In this document: piece after piece, positions 39,154 through 50,196 of the stretch
Position numbering within the stretch: position 1 is the first letter of the stretch
Layout: each line of letters opens with the position of its first letter
Assembly (NCBI GenBank): GCA_014529385.2
Contig: CM043967.1
Coordinates: forward strand, 689,001 to 749,000
Direction of reading: 5' to 3'
Length of the DNA stretch: 60,000 nt
DNA from: Adiantum capillus-veneris
Lineage: Eukaryota; Streptophyta; Polypodiopsida; Polypodiales; Pteridaceae
Notes under the pieces: model-generated
Told to the model about the DNA's origin: nothing
Database searches by the model: none
What the model saw: the letters and a program-made list of their open reading frames with translations, nothing else
Translations under genes and position numbers: made by a program

Positions 39154-40112
39154 TCCCTAAACCACAAACCCTAGGCCCTAGATCCTAAAACCTATACCCT
39201 ATACCCTAAACCCTAGACCCTAGACCTTAAGCCCTAATCACAAAACCATAAATTCCAAAACTTGAATCTAAATCATAAAGCCTAGCACTCTAGAACTTAA
39301 ATCCCATAACCCTATACCCTAACCCCTTGATCTTAGACATTGAACCCTAAACTCTAGGACCCAAGTCCCTAAACCCTAATCCCCAAACCATAAACCCTAA
39401 CCCCTAGATCTTAGATGTTGAACCCTAAACCATAAGCCCCAAACCATAAACCCTAAACTTTGAAGCCTAAACCCTATAACTCTAATCCATTAGTCCCACG
39501 TCATAACACTCAACCTTGAACCTTAAATGCTACGTCCCATAATCCGTTAACCCTAAACCCTAAACCCTAAGCCCCAAACTATAAACCCTAAACTTTGAAG
39601 CCTAAACCCTAAACCCCAAAATCGCATAGCCCTAAACCTCATAACTCTATAGTCCTAAACCCCATAACTCTATTGTCATAAACCCCATAACTCTATAACC
39701 CTAAACTCTAAACTCCATAACCCTATAACGCTAAAATCTAAACCTTGATCCCTATAACCTTATAATCCTAGATCTTAGATCATAAACCCTAGACCCTAAA
39801 TCCCAAAACATAAACCCTAAACTTTGAACCCTAAACCTTGAACCCTAAACCCTATAACCCTACAACTCTAAACCCTAGACCCTATAATCCTAAACCCTAA
39901 ACTATAAGCCCCATAACCTTAAACTGTAAACCATAATCTCCATAGCTCTATTATCTGAATCCTAGACCCTATATACTAAACCCAAAATAATAATATTCTA
40001 AGCCCGAATCCCAAACTTAGGGCCCTAAAAATGATAAACCCTAAGCTTTGAACCTTAAGTCAAAACCCTCAACCCTAAATCATAACCCTATGCCCCAAAC
40101 TTCAAACCTTAA
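39154..40112. repeat. Degenerate interstitial telomeric repeat
   Basis: Nearly 1 kb is made of CCCTAAA-like heptamers in many variants (AACCCTAAACC, CCTAAACCCTATAACCC, CCCCATAACTCTATAG). The plant telomere repeat is TTTAGGG. Perfect runs are short, at most about three units (39550-39570), so this is an old internal array. The C-rich strand is on the plus strand throughout. Confidence 0.92.
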
Positions 40113-40339
40113 TCTCATTGAAATTGATTGATAAATAGGCTAGGTTTTCAAGGTTCTAATGTTGTTGCTTGGCTTCAAGTCAAGTTACACATATGTGCAC
40201 TAGAACCAATGTGATCTCATGTGTTGAATCCTTTGATGTGCTCATGGAAACTACTATAAATTAAACATAACTATACATAGTGCCTTGCCAATGTCATAGT
40301 CTAAATACATTAACATGCTACAAAGGATGCAGGTTGATA

Positions 40340-41010
40340 GCAAAATATGCATTACAGATTTGGATAACTTGCCAAATCACATAGAAATTGGTAGGTAGCC
40401 GAGTTTTCTTGGAAAGACTAAATATGCCATCACCAAGCTTCCATTGCACTTGATACATAGTATGTGGATTGATAGCACAGTATGTGGATTGATAGTATGT
40501 GGATTGATAGCACAGAGTCAAGAATATACATTAGATTTGGATGGCTGGCCAAATCTCATAGAAACTGGTAGCTAGCTGAGTTTTCTTGGAAAGACTAAAT
40601 ATGGCATCACCAAGCTTTCGTTGCACTTGAATTGATGTAATCTTGAGTGCAGTGTCTCATAAAGCATAGTTCTTCTATCAAATAATGGTTCCATAAGAAG
40701 TAGATGACCATCCAACACTCAATTAAGTGTTGCTACCATTCAACACTCAATTGACAATGGGATCCAACACTCACTTGTCTTGGATTTTTAGAGTAACTTT
40801 GTCATCTTCAACATAAGTTATCTTTAGTGGGATGGATGCCTTGATGTTCATGACAAGGATGAATGCTTGTAGTGCATGGTAAGGTGTATCCGTGAGATTT
40901 GGCAATCATTCTCATAACTATGCATTAGAATTGGATAGTTGGCTGAATCATATGGAACTTGATAGCTAATCAATTTTTCCTAGAAAGACTCAATATGCTA
41001 GCACCAACAT
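40340..41010 (+). repeat. Three worn copies of a ~100-bp repeat
   Basis: GATTTGGATAACTTGCCAAATC (approx. 40358), GATTTGGATGGCTGGCCAAATC (approx. 40534) and GAATTGGATAGTTGGCTGAATC (approx. 40928) are each followed by ATAGAAAyTGGTAG, then GAGTTTTCTTGGAAAGACT or a variant and ATCACCAAGCTT or a variant. Spacings are about 178 and 390 bp, so one copy may be lost. A short repeat TATGTGGATTGATAG occurs at 40459-40511. Confidence 0.7.
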
Positions 41011-41310
41011 CCCCATTAGGAACGGAATGGGGTCTAGGAGGGCCTTTTTATGTGCCATGGGATTAAAAATGAGATCAAGGAATGGGCAAATGGGGGACTG
41101 CCACATGGACTAAAATGGTGGGTGTGGCAAGTCCTAAAAGTGAGTGGTCATACTTATAGGCCTAGAGGTGTAGGGGTCTTTTCTTTATTAATAAAGAAAT
41201 TTTTAAAAAAAGAATCATTTTTCATAAATTTGGGGTAAAAACCCACTCTTTATCTCTCTAGAGGGTGCTAACTCTCCCCCTAAAAGGGGATCTTTCAAAA
41301 AACATGCTAA

Positions 41311-41312
<2 letters not shown>

Positions 41313-41369
<57 letters not shown>
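41313..41369. repeat. (CT)n microsatellite
   Basis: An uninterrupted run of about 28 CT units, followed by a short C run. Confidence 0.95.
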
Positions 41370-41371
<2 letters not shown>

Positions 41372-41389
41372 CCCTCTTTAGTCCCTCCA

Positions 41390-44340
41390 CGACTACCGCA
41401 TCTATCCTCTTTCCTCTCCAGCTATGAAACCTGCATCTAGATTGTCTCTTGAGATATGGACAGTCATCCACATCTCAACCCTAGTAACCCCTCGTAAATC
41501 GAACACAAAAAAGATATATGGACTCTTAATATCCCTAACAAAAGAAGAAAACTGGGGGAGGAAATTTGGATGATTCTCCAAAACGCAACCCCACATTGGA
41601 TCCATGCTTGAACATGACATTTAGACGGTTGTCCAAATCTCATAGACTTGCTACCAATAAATTTAGGACTTAACATCTCTAACTAATACAAAAACCTAGG
41701 GGTTGAGATTTGGGAAAATTTTCAACTCTCAACTCCAAACCCGTCCAAACCTCATTCGGAATCTTCCAAGATTACCCTTCTCATGGTTTGCTACAAAACC
41801 TGATACGAGATTCTAATTTTGTTAATTATATCTATGGGTCTTGCACCTACTATGGGTGATTGTCTAGTTTTCAAATCGAATTTCAAATTCCAGACCCTTA
41901 TTCAATTTTTTTGATGTCTTAATATCCTTAACAAATACACAAGCTTAGGGGATAAGGCTTAGACAAATTTAACCCGCACATTGGATACATGAACATGAGA
42001 TTTGGATGGCTTTTCCACATTTCATAAACTTGTTACTCATAGATTTAGGAGTCTTAACATCCCTAAAAAAACTAGGGAATGTGATTTGTACAACTGTATA
42101 ATTCTCAACCCTAAACTGGATCCATGCTCGAACTTGAGATTTAGACAACTTTCCAATCTCATAGGCTTGTTACCCATAGATTTAGGACTCTGAACATCTC
42201 TAACAAAACAAAAACCTAGCGGATGAGATTTGGACAATGGTCAAAATCTTAACTAACAAACCAGATTTGGCAACCATCCAAGTCTCAAATGAGAGCTTCA
42301 AAGACCACCACCTTTCTCATGGGTTTGTTGCAATCTATGGGTCTTGCACCAATTGTGGTCGATTGTTTAGCTCTAAAATCAAAGACCCTTGATCAATGTT
42401 GTATACATCTTAATAATCCTAATAACTACAAAAACTAGGGAATGAGATTTAGAAAATTGTTTAAATTTGAACTCCAAATCGGATCCATGCTTGAACATGT
42501 GATTTTTCGATTGTACAAGCATCATAGACTTGTCACGTATAGATTACGGATGCTTTACATCTCTAGAAAATACATCAACTAGGAGACGATTGTACTGGAA
42601 ATTCATGGATAGAACTCAACCGCAAACCTGATTTGGGCAAATATCCACATCTTAAACCTAAGTTTCAAAGACCACCTTCTTCATGAGTTTTGTCAAATTT
42701 ACCTATGGGTCCTACCCTAGTTATGGTTGATTCTATTATTCTCAAGGCTTATGTCAGGTCCAATGACTATTATTTTTGACATCTTAACATCCTAACAAGT
42801 ACACAATTGTAGAAGATAAGATTTGGACAATTGTCCAAATCTCAGTCCCAAACTTGATCCATGCTTGAACAGGAGATTTAGATGATTGCTCAAATCTGAA
42901 ATTTTGACAACTCTCAAAATCACAACCCCAAATAAGATTTGGACAACGGATAAAATCTTGAACTTAGGCTTTAAAACCACCTTTCCTATAGGGTGATGCA
43001 ACTAAACTACTAGATTCTACTATTGTGAATTCTACACATGGGTCTTATAACAATAATGTTCTATTGTCCAAATCTCAAGGCCTATCTTAAATCCAAGACC
43101 CTTGATCGTTGTTTTTGAGATTAAGTTTTTGTTATGCCTTATCCTTGTTAGTTTAAATTTTGTATTACTATATGTCTCATGCATCCTCCACTTGAGTTTT
43201 GAATGACCCATCAAAATTGCAATCCTAGTAGTAACCCCTCCTCATGAGATTTATAGAGCAGTTCAAATTTCAAGAGCAAGATGCATGAGATTTGGGCAAC
43301 TATCCAAAGATCGATTTAAACAACCTCAAAGACAAATATCAAGAGCAAAATGCATGAGATTTGGACACCCGTCCAAATATCTTGGTTGTCCAGGTCTCAT
43401 AAACTTGTCACTCATAGATTTAAAAATCTTACCATCTCCAACAAAATACCAAGAACCTAGGGGACAATGAGCCTTGGAAAAGCATACAAATCCCAAATCC
43501 AAGCTTTAAAAATCACATTTTCCATAGGGCTACTGCAACTAAACTACTATATTTCATTGTTATTACTTCTATATGTGGGTCTTACAACAATAATAGTCTA
43601 TTTTCCAAATCTCAAGGCATTAATCCATGACGGGCCCTTGATCATTGTTGTTGAGATCAAGTCTTTGTTATGCCTTATCCTCGTTTGTTTAAATTTTAGT
43701 ATTAGTATATCTCATGCATCCTCCTCTTGAGGCTTGGATAGCCATCAAAATCTCAATTCTAGTAACCCCTCCTCATGAGATTTGATGAGCCGTCCAAATT
43801 TTAAGAGTAGTAGGATGCATCCAATTTGGACATCCTTCTAAATATCAATCCTAGCAACCTCTCTAATACTAGCAATGTGTACTCTTTTGTGCATTGGTCT
43901 TGCAAGTGCACCCTTTTTTTAATTATTCTCTTCACATTTGGATGGGCATTCAAATATCCTGCCGACATTGGAAGCAATTCTCTTACAACAAAGTGCTCAA
44001 ATATCAACCTTAGCAACCTCTCCAATAATAGTAAATGTACACTTTTCTATGCAATAGTCTTGCTGCAAGTGCACCCTAGTTGGTATTTCTCCTCTCAACA
44101 TTTGGACAGGAATCCAAACCTCATGCTCCCCCTCCCCTCTTAGGTGAAATTGCATGCTCAAATCTGAAACCTAGCAATTGCATCAATACTAGTAAATGTG
44201 CACTTGTTTGTGCAATGTTCTTGAAAGTACACCATTTTTAAAAAAAACATTTCTTTGAATATATAGATAGTGGTCCAAATCTCAACCCTAGAAACTCCTC
44301 TTCAGAAAAAACACAAAAACATTGGCACTCTTAACATCCC
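41390..44340. repeat. Degenerate repeat field with GATTTGGACAATTGTCCAAATC-like motif
   Basis: Variants of a phrase recur: ATCCATGCTTGAACATGAGA, TTTGGACAATTGTCCAAATCTC, ATAGACTTGTTACCCATAGA, TTTAGGACTCTTAACATC and AAAACCTAGGGGATGAGA. Examples begin near 41597, 41972, 42120, 42480, 42845 and 43280. The central motif is itself nearly palindromic. Units are irregular (about 130-400 bp) and well diverged, suggesting an ancient tandem family. Short frames in it are not coding. Confidence 0.65.
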
Positions 44341-44384
44341 TCAAATACACAAACCTGGTATCTCCTATATCCACAAACTTCCTA

Positions 44385-46226
44385 TTCTAAACAAACTGTG
44401 TGCAATATGTAGACCTTAGATCCACCACTTAGGCAAGTTTTGAAGGTGATTTCAATTCAAATCCACCACTTGGCCATTCTAAGCACGTCTTGCAAGGTGG
44501 ATGCAATGGTTGGTTTCTCCTACATCCAACAACTTTCTATTTTAAACAAAGTGTGTGAAATATATAGACCTTAGATCCACCACTTGACCATTCTAACCAA
44601 GTATTGAAGTAGGTGCATCAAAGATCCACACTTGGCCATTATAACGAAAGCTTAAATTGTGGATCCAATTGTTGGTGTCTCTTAGATCCACCACTTGTCC
44701 ATTCTAACCATCTCTTAAAGTTAGGTGCATTGAACACCTGGCCATCATAACACTTGTAATTTTACACAATTTTTTTGGGATAAGTAGATCTTAGATCCAC
44801 CACTTGGCCATTTATACTAAGAATTGGGAAGTAGGTGCATCAAAGATCCACCACTTGGCCATTATAAACGAAGGCTTGAAACGTGGATCCAATTGTTGGT
44901 GTCTCCTAGATCCACCACTTGGACATTCTAACCCATGTCTTAAATTTAGGTGCATTCAACACTTGGCCATCATAACAGTTGTAATTTTTACCCAATGTTT
45001 GTGGGATGAGTAGATCCTAGATCCACCACTTGGCCTTTTAGACTAAGAAAAAAGGAAGTAGATACATCAAACATCCACCACTTGGCCATTATAATAACAA
45101 ATGCTTGAAATGTGGATGGTGCCTCCTAGATCCACCACTTGGCATTCTAACCATGTCTTAAAATTAGGTCCATTCAACACTTGGCCATCATAACACTTGT
45201 AATTTTACACAATGTGTGTGGGATGAGTAGATCCTAGATCCACCACTTGGCCATTCAGACTAACAATTGGGAAGTAGGTGCATCAAAGCTCCACCACTTG
45301 GCCATTATAACAAAGGCTTGAAAAGTGGATCCAATTGTTGGTGTCTCCTAGATCCACCACTTGGCCATTCTAACCCATATCTTAAAGTTAGGTGCATTCA
45401 ACACCTGGCCATCATAACACTTGTAATTTTGCACAATGTTTGTGGGATGAGTAGATCCTAGATTCACCACTTGGCCATTTAGACTAAGAATTGGGAAGTA
45501 GGTGCATCAAAAATGTTTTTGCAATGAGTAGATCATGGATCCACCACATGTCCATTTACACCAAGAATTGGGAAGTAGGTGCATCAAAGATCTACCACTT
45601 GGCCATTATAACGAAAGCTTGAATTGTGGATCCAATTGTTTGTGTCTCCTAGATTCACCACTTGGCCATTCTAACCCATATCTTAAAGTTAGATGCATTC
45701 AACACTTGGCCATCATAACACTTGTAATTTTTGACAATGTTTGTGGGATCAGTAGATCGTAGATCCACCACTTGGTCATTTAGACTAGGAATTGGGAAGT
45801 AGGTTCATCAAAGACCCACCACTTGGCTATTATAACGAAGGCTTGAAATCTGGATCCAATGCTGTCTCCTAGATCCACCACTTGGACATTCTAACCAATA
45901 TCTTAAATCTAGGTGCGTTTAACACTTGGCCATCGTAATTGTTCTAACTTTTACCCAATGTTTGTGGGATGTGTAGATCCTAGATCCACCACTTAGGGAT
46001 TTAGACTAAGAATTAGGAAGTAGGTGCATCAAAGATCCACCACTTGGCTATTATAATAATGAATGCTTGAAATGTGGATCCAATTGTTGGTGTCTCCTAG
46101 ATCCACCACTTGGCATTCTAACCATGTCTTAAAGTTAGGTACATCCAACACTTGGCCATCATAACACTTGTAATTTTACACCATGTTTGTGGAATGATTA
46201 GATCTTAGATCCACCACTTGGCCATT
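44385..46226 (+). repeat. 224-bp satellite array, block C
   Basis: It is the same unit and orientation as blocks A and B. The left edge (44340-44620) has shortened, strongly diverged units; the middle and right part match the consensus well. It ends abruptly at CCACTTGGCCATTCA (46226), next to a PPR pseudogene. Full-length units start for example at 45267. Confidence 0.93.
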
Positions 46227-46244
46227 CAATATCAACCTGATTTT

Positions 46245-47000
46245 TGTGCCCATATCAGCATCTTACGTAGAGCCAGTTACAAGATACTGCCAATACTCAT
46301 GAGTTGAGCAGCCTTGTGTTTTTCACCATGCCTAGCATGGGGCACAAGCCTTCGAGGTGGAAGCGTAAGTGATTGCTATAAGAGACATGCCTTCCCTTCA
46401 TATCTGGTAAAAACAACCCGAAGCTTCCTTGCCACGACCAGGTTGACCATATCTTGCAATCCACTCACTCCAAGAGAGAGAGCCTAGAGAGGATCCCCGT
46501 CAAGAATCTATTGTGCTATAGTGACAACACCACATTTGGCATAAATATAGATCAAAGCATCGCGAAGCATGGCATCTTGCTCCAATAGCCCCTGGCTAGC
46601 AATCTCATTAGAGATTTATGGCGCTGCTCTTGTTGCCCACATTCCAGAATCAGTGCATTCTAAGAGGCGACATTCCGGATAGGAAGCTCCTCAAGCACTT
46701 TTTGTGCTTTCTCAAACGCACCACATTTAGCATACATATCGACCAAGAACAATGCCAAGCACGACATGTTTTTTCTTGCGTAGAGCCACACGCCTTCAAG
46801 ATGCATGCATAGCTGATTGCATCTAGAGAGGCCTTCGCTTCGTATACGTTGACATTCCAAACAGAACACTGGACAACTGCTGACAAGCTGCTGAAAAGTG
46901 AAGTGGTTTTTCCCTAGAGCATATGATGAGGGTTTCAAAGCTTGGGCAAGTTGCCCCCCCCCCCCCCCGCGCGCCCCACACACGCACAACTTCAAATAGA
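46245..47000 (-). pseudogene. PPR-type (pentatricopeptide repeat) pseudogene
   Basis: On the minus strand the frame 47121-46660 ends LFLVDMYAKCGAFEKAQKVL, then ELPIRNVAS, a typical plant PPR unit. A second unit follows with changes of frame: ALIYIYAKCGVVTIAQ, a stop, then GYGQPG-like sequence and EGMSLIAITYA near 46360. PPR proteins bind organellar RNA. Stops and frameshifts, the absence of an N-terminal region and a poly-C run (46955-46968) show a decayed fragment. The satellite border cuts its 3' side. Confidence 0.65.
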
Positions 47001-47094
47001 CTCCTTTTTCTTCATCAAGCATGTGATTGTTGAGGTTGTAAGTTGGAAGCAAAACGATTGCCATCTTCTTGTAACCACTAGCCACTATACAGAC

Positions 47095-47280
47095 GAATAT
47101 TCTGTCAATCAATGCAATCAATGTAGACTCCTGAACCTTGTAATCAATATTCTGTTAATCATGCTTTGTAATCAATGCCTACTTTGTATTATATTCTGAA
47201 CCTTGTAATAGATATTCTGTTAACCAACGCAATTACTTTGTAATCAACGTAGACTCCTGAACCTTTGAATATATAGCTTT
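47095..47280. repeat. Short imperfect repeats of GTAATCAATATTCTGTTAA
   Basis: The phrase TGTAATCAAT, ATTCTGTTAA and GTAGACTCCTGAACC-like blocks recur at least three times in irregular order. No function is apparent. Confidence 0.6.
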
Positions 47281-47379
47281 AAAGATGACAAATATATCCA
47301 TTACCCTCGGGTTGAGTAGAAGAGCCACAATATGGTTGGACGAAAAGAGGGGGCTGTGTGCATGAACTCAAGTCTACAC

Positions 47380-47470
47380 CAAGTAACAAATCGCGTGCGT
47401 AAGCAAATTGATGAAGTCCTTGCCTTGCAACGGGGAGGATGTGAGTTCAAGCCCCTCCAACCCTGAAAGA
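47380..47470 (+). ncRNA. tRNA-related (SINE-like) segment
   Basis: The run AAGTCCTTGCCTTGCAACGG, then GGAGGATGTGAGTTCAAGCC and CCTCC looks like the anticodon and T-arm half of a tRNA, with GAGTTCAAGCC close to a polymerase III B box. An A box is not convincing. It may be the head of a tRNA-derived SINE with the body toward 47600. It is not a functional tRNA. Confidence 0.35.
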
Positions 47471-47760
47471 ACTAGATGGTTGAGGTCCGGGAGTCTAGAT
47501 CCCCTTTAAAAGTGGGTGTGCAATAGTGTCAAAGAAAGTGGCTAGAAAAGCTAGGCATTCTCGCTGCCCTAGATGTAATAGAACTCGGTAGTGGAGGACA
47601 TAGAAGAGTAGCATGAGATGTGCAACATGTTCTGCATGAGAGCAGATTCCCAAAGCCCCTTATCACCAAGGGAGCGAATATCACCCCAGCAACACAAAGG
47701 CCACACAGAGGAAAGAAGGACCCACCTGCTGAAGAGAGATTAATGCAATTTTACTTTCAA

Positions 47761-47902
47761 CCTCCCAACCACTCGGGGCGATGCATCATGGGATGGGTGA
47801 TTTAGAGCCTCCCAACAACTGGGGAAGATGTGTCATGGGATGGGTGACTTAGAACCTCCCAACCACTGGGGGATATGTGCCATGGGATGGGTGACTTAGA
47901 GC
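47761..47902 (+). repeat. 47-bp tandem repeat, three copies
   Basis: Units begin CCTCCCAAC at 47761, 47808 and 47855 and end with ATGGGATGGGTGAyTTAGA. They differ by a few bases each. Confidence 0.9.
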
Positions 47903-48731
47903 TGAATCACACCTTAGTGTGTGGGGGTAATAAGAAGCAGGAAGCTTTACAGGTCGCACCGAAGGGCAGTGGAGGTAAGAGGAGACTTTCAAGCAGGGGA
48001 ATGCATTCGTTGCAGGCTTGTCATTAGAGGAGATTATGCGAGGAATGAGGAGAGCTGAGATTCTCCATGAGTATAGCTTAATACTGCAAAAAGGTGAGGT
48101 AATAACAGAACTGTAAGAGGGCTTCTATTCTCATGTAGTACATCTCGCGTTTTCCATTTCTAGACGATTGCCTCTCCCTACTGCCCCTGTTGCACATAGT
48201 GCGACTCAGCTCTTAGAGCATCACCAAGGATTTTTCCGTACGTTCAGTAAGGAATTTGACCAAGTTATAAACATTTCTGGTGTGTCGCAACATGGGTGAC
48301 GGGAGCATTGGTACGGAAATGATTCATCGTCAAAGAAGATTCCATAAGAGGCGATATGCAACCGTGAAGTCACTCCCATAATTTGCAATACCCACGAGGG
48401 ATATGAGCAACAGTGTGCAGTTTTTCTCTATCAATATCTCTAGCTCTTACATCAAGGTGACTAATCACCTTTATCAAGCCCACTATCATCAGGCCAACTA
48501 GAGCCTGCATTGGCAACAAAATCACGGATTGAATACCTAGATAACCAGCTACTTGCACTTGGAATGTCTCCGCATAATCCCACTCTTGCAACTCTTCCAG
48601 TCATTTGGACAGATGACACAAAATATTTGCTTCTTGAAGAAAGAGTTTCATCTGAGCTGCCAAGTGATCACACGTATATATTGCTTCTATGAGCAAGAAA
48701 TTCATGGGTCCTGCTGCTAAACCTTAGCTGT
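47903..48731. other. Stretch without a recognised gene
   Basis: Short frames only. A minus-strand frame (48591-48370) reads QSVILLPMQALVGLMIVGLI, which looks faintly like a GAF-type strand pattern, but it is too short to call. It could also be the 3' UTR region of the gene at 48732-49951. Confidence 0.35.
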
Positions 48732-49951
48732 TCAAAATGCAAATTTGTTGGTATCCACACTACGTAATCTTTGAATCTCTTGATCCAATCCCTTTATAAT
48801 CCTGTCCTCCTCCTTGTAGACTCCTGTCTGCAGCAAGTCTAATCTTTGCTTTGTGAGCCTTTTAATGTCTGCAGTTTGGAATTCAGATAGCTGTGAAGTG
48901 TAGAATGAGACATCAAAGCTCCCAAAATCATCATCCACATCAGTATGCCGATTCATTGAATGTCCATCCAACAAGCCCATCCTCATGACTGGCACACTTC
49001 CATCATCTTTTGTGGCAGCTTCCTCAAAACATGGAAGTACTCAAATTTACATGGGACAAGTTATCTAAAGCATCGAATTTTCCATTAAAGCAGTCATCAA
49101 ACTCATCCCTTTCATGTAGGATTGAAGAGTAGCCTTGCTTCAACACTTCACCCGCCGCTGAAACATCATCAGTTCTCATACTCACCTGCACCACCTCGTC
49201 TAAGAAATTCCCCTTCTCCACACCATCCTTTGTAAATCTTTCATTAACTCCCAAATTGCCAGAAAATGGAAGTGTAGATGCTGCATACGTATTATGAACT
49301 TCTTTCTCACCACGAGACGTTGAATTAAGCTCATTTTTTGGGGCCATTAAGGTCGGATTGTCATGCATCTGAAGTCGCTCTAATTCTTCCTTCAATTGGC
49401 GCAATTCCAATCTTTCCTGGTCAGTCTTCCGTGCCTGAGCCTCAATAAGAGACTGCAAAGCAAGATTCCCCCGATCCTGGGCACGTCGATCGGCCTCATT
49501 TTGTGTCCGCTGCTTGTGAAGCTTTGCAAGCTCCCTAGCCAATTTTTGGACCTGAAAGGTTGCCAGAGGGCAGGCACAAGATCACAAGATCAATCTTCAT
49601 GAAGATTACAAAAAGAATCTATTCAGTGACCCAAGTAATAAATTCCTTCTGAATGATAGATGATACCTGAGCCTTGTAACCATTCTTGGTTCTTATGGCT
49701 TGTTCATAGTTCCTCTTGAAATCATTGCATTGTTGCTTCAAAAGCATCACTTGCCCAAGCAATTCTGCTTCCGATGTTTTGTAATGTTCAGTTTTATATG
49801 CGCACAATTGCTTTTCCAGTTCTGCAAGAGCTACATTAGCTGTTGCAAGCCGCTTCTCTAACACAGAATGCTGCTCCTTTAATGCAGTAAATTTGGTTCT
49901 CTCCAACTCAACACGATGTTCACACTCGGACTGTAGCCGCTTCACTGCGAC
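48732..49951 (-). pseudogene. 3' part of a spliced coiled-coil gene (two exons, one frameshift)
   Basis: On the minus strand an exon runs 49951-49667 (95 codons in phase 0), after an acceptor TACAG (AG at 49953-49952). It ends CAG/GTATCA. A 115-bp GT-AG intron (49666-49552, acceptor TTTCAG) leads to a last exon from 49551. Joined, the protein reads KNGYKAQ then VQKLARELAKLHKQRTQ, a long coiled coil with an acidic Ser-rich second half. The frame breaks at STSMF (about 49028), where one base too many in an A run (plus strand) gives TGA; it goes on EEAATKDDG to a stop at 48734-48732. The tail LLQTGVYKEEDRIIKGLDQE resembles, from memory, tails of centrosomal or ciliary coiled-coil proteins; unchecked. 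Upstream exons are not seen, possibly lost beyond the LINE. Confidence 0.6.
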
Positions 49952-50030
49952 CTGTACTTTGGAAAGGCAAGTTTTCTCAACAAATAAGCAGCAGACATTA
50001 AGAGATGTGTGCAACATTGTGTGTATGCAC

Positions 50031-50037
<7 letters not shown>

Positions 50038-50060
<23 letters not shown>
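50038..50060. repeat. (GA)n microsatellite
   Basis: About eleven GA units within the presumed intron or flank of the coiled-coil gene. Confidence 0.9.
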
Positions 50061-50063
<3 letters not shown>

Positions 50064-50180
50064 GAAATGAAATGTTATATTAACGTCTTCAAAAGGCCAA
50101 AGTGACCTATGAGACCAGAAAGTTACAATGTGGTGGATCTGATACAAAGTCAGAGTAACAAGATGACAACATGGCGAAAT

Positions 50181-50196
50181 AAAATACTATGGAATC
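50181..50196. repeat. Target site duplication, left copy
   Basis: AAAATACTATGGAATC is repeated exactly at 55080-55095 after the LINE's A-tail. Sixteen bases is a normal length for target-primed LINE insertion. Confidence 0.88.

Noticed and set aside
47441-47457. A functional tRNA gene
   Set aside because: Only the T-arm-like half is convincing; acceptor stem and D arm do not pair.
48370-48591. Possible GAF-like domain on the minus strand
   Set aside because: Only a short stretch looks suggestive; there is no start, splice context or second motif.
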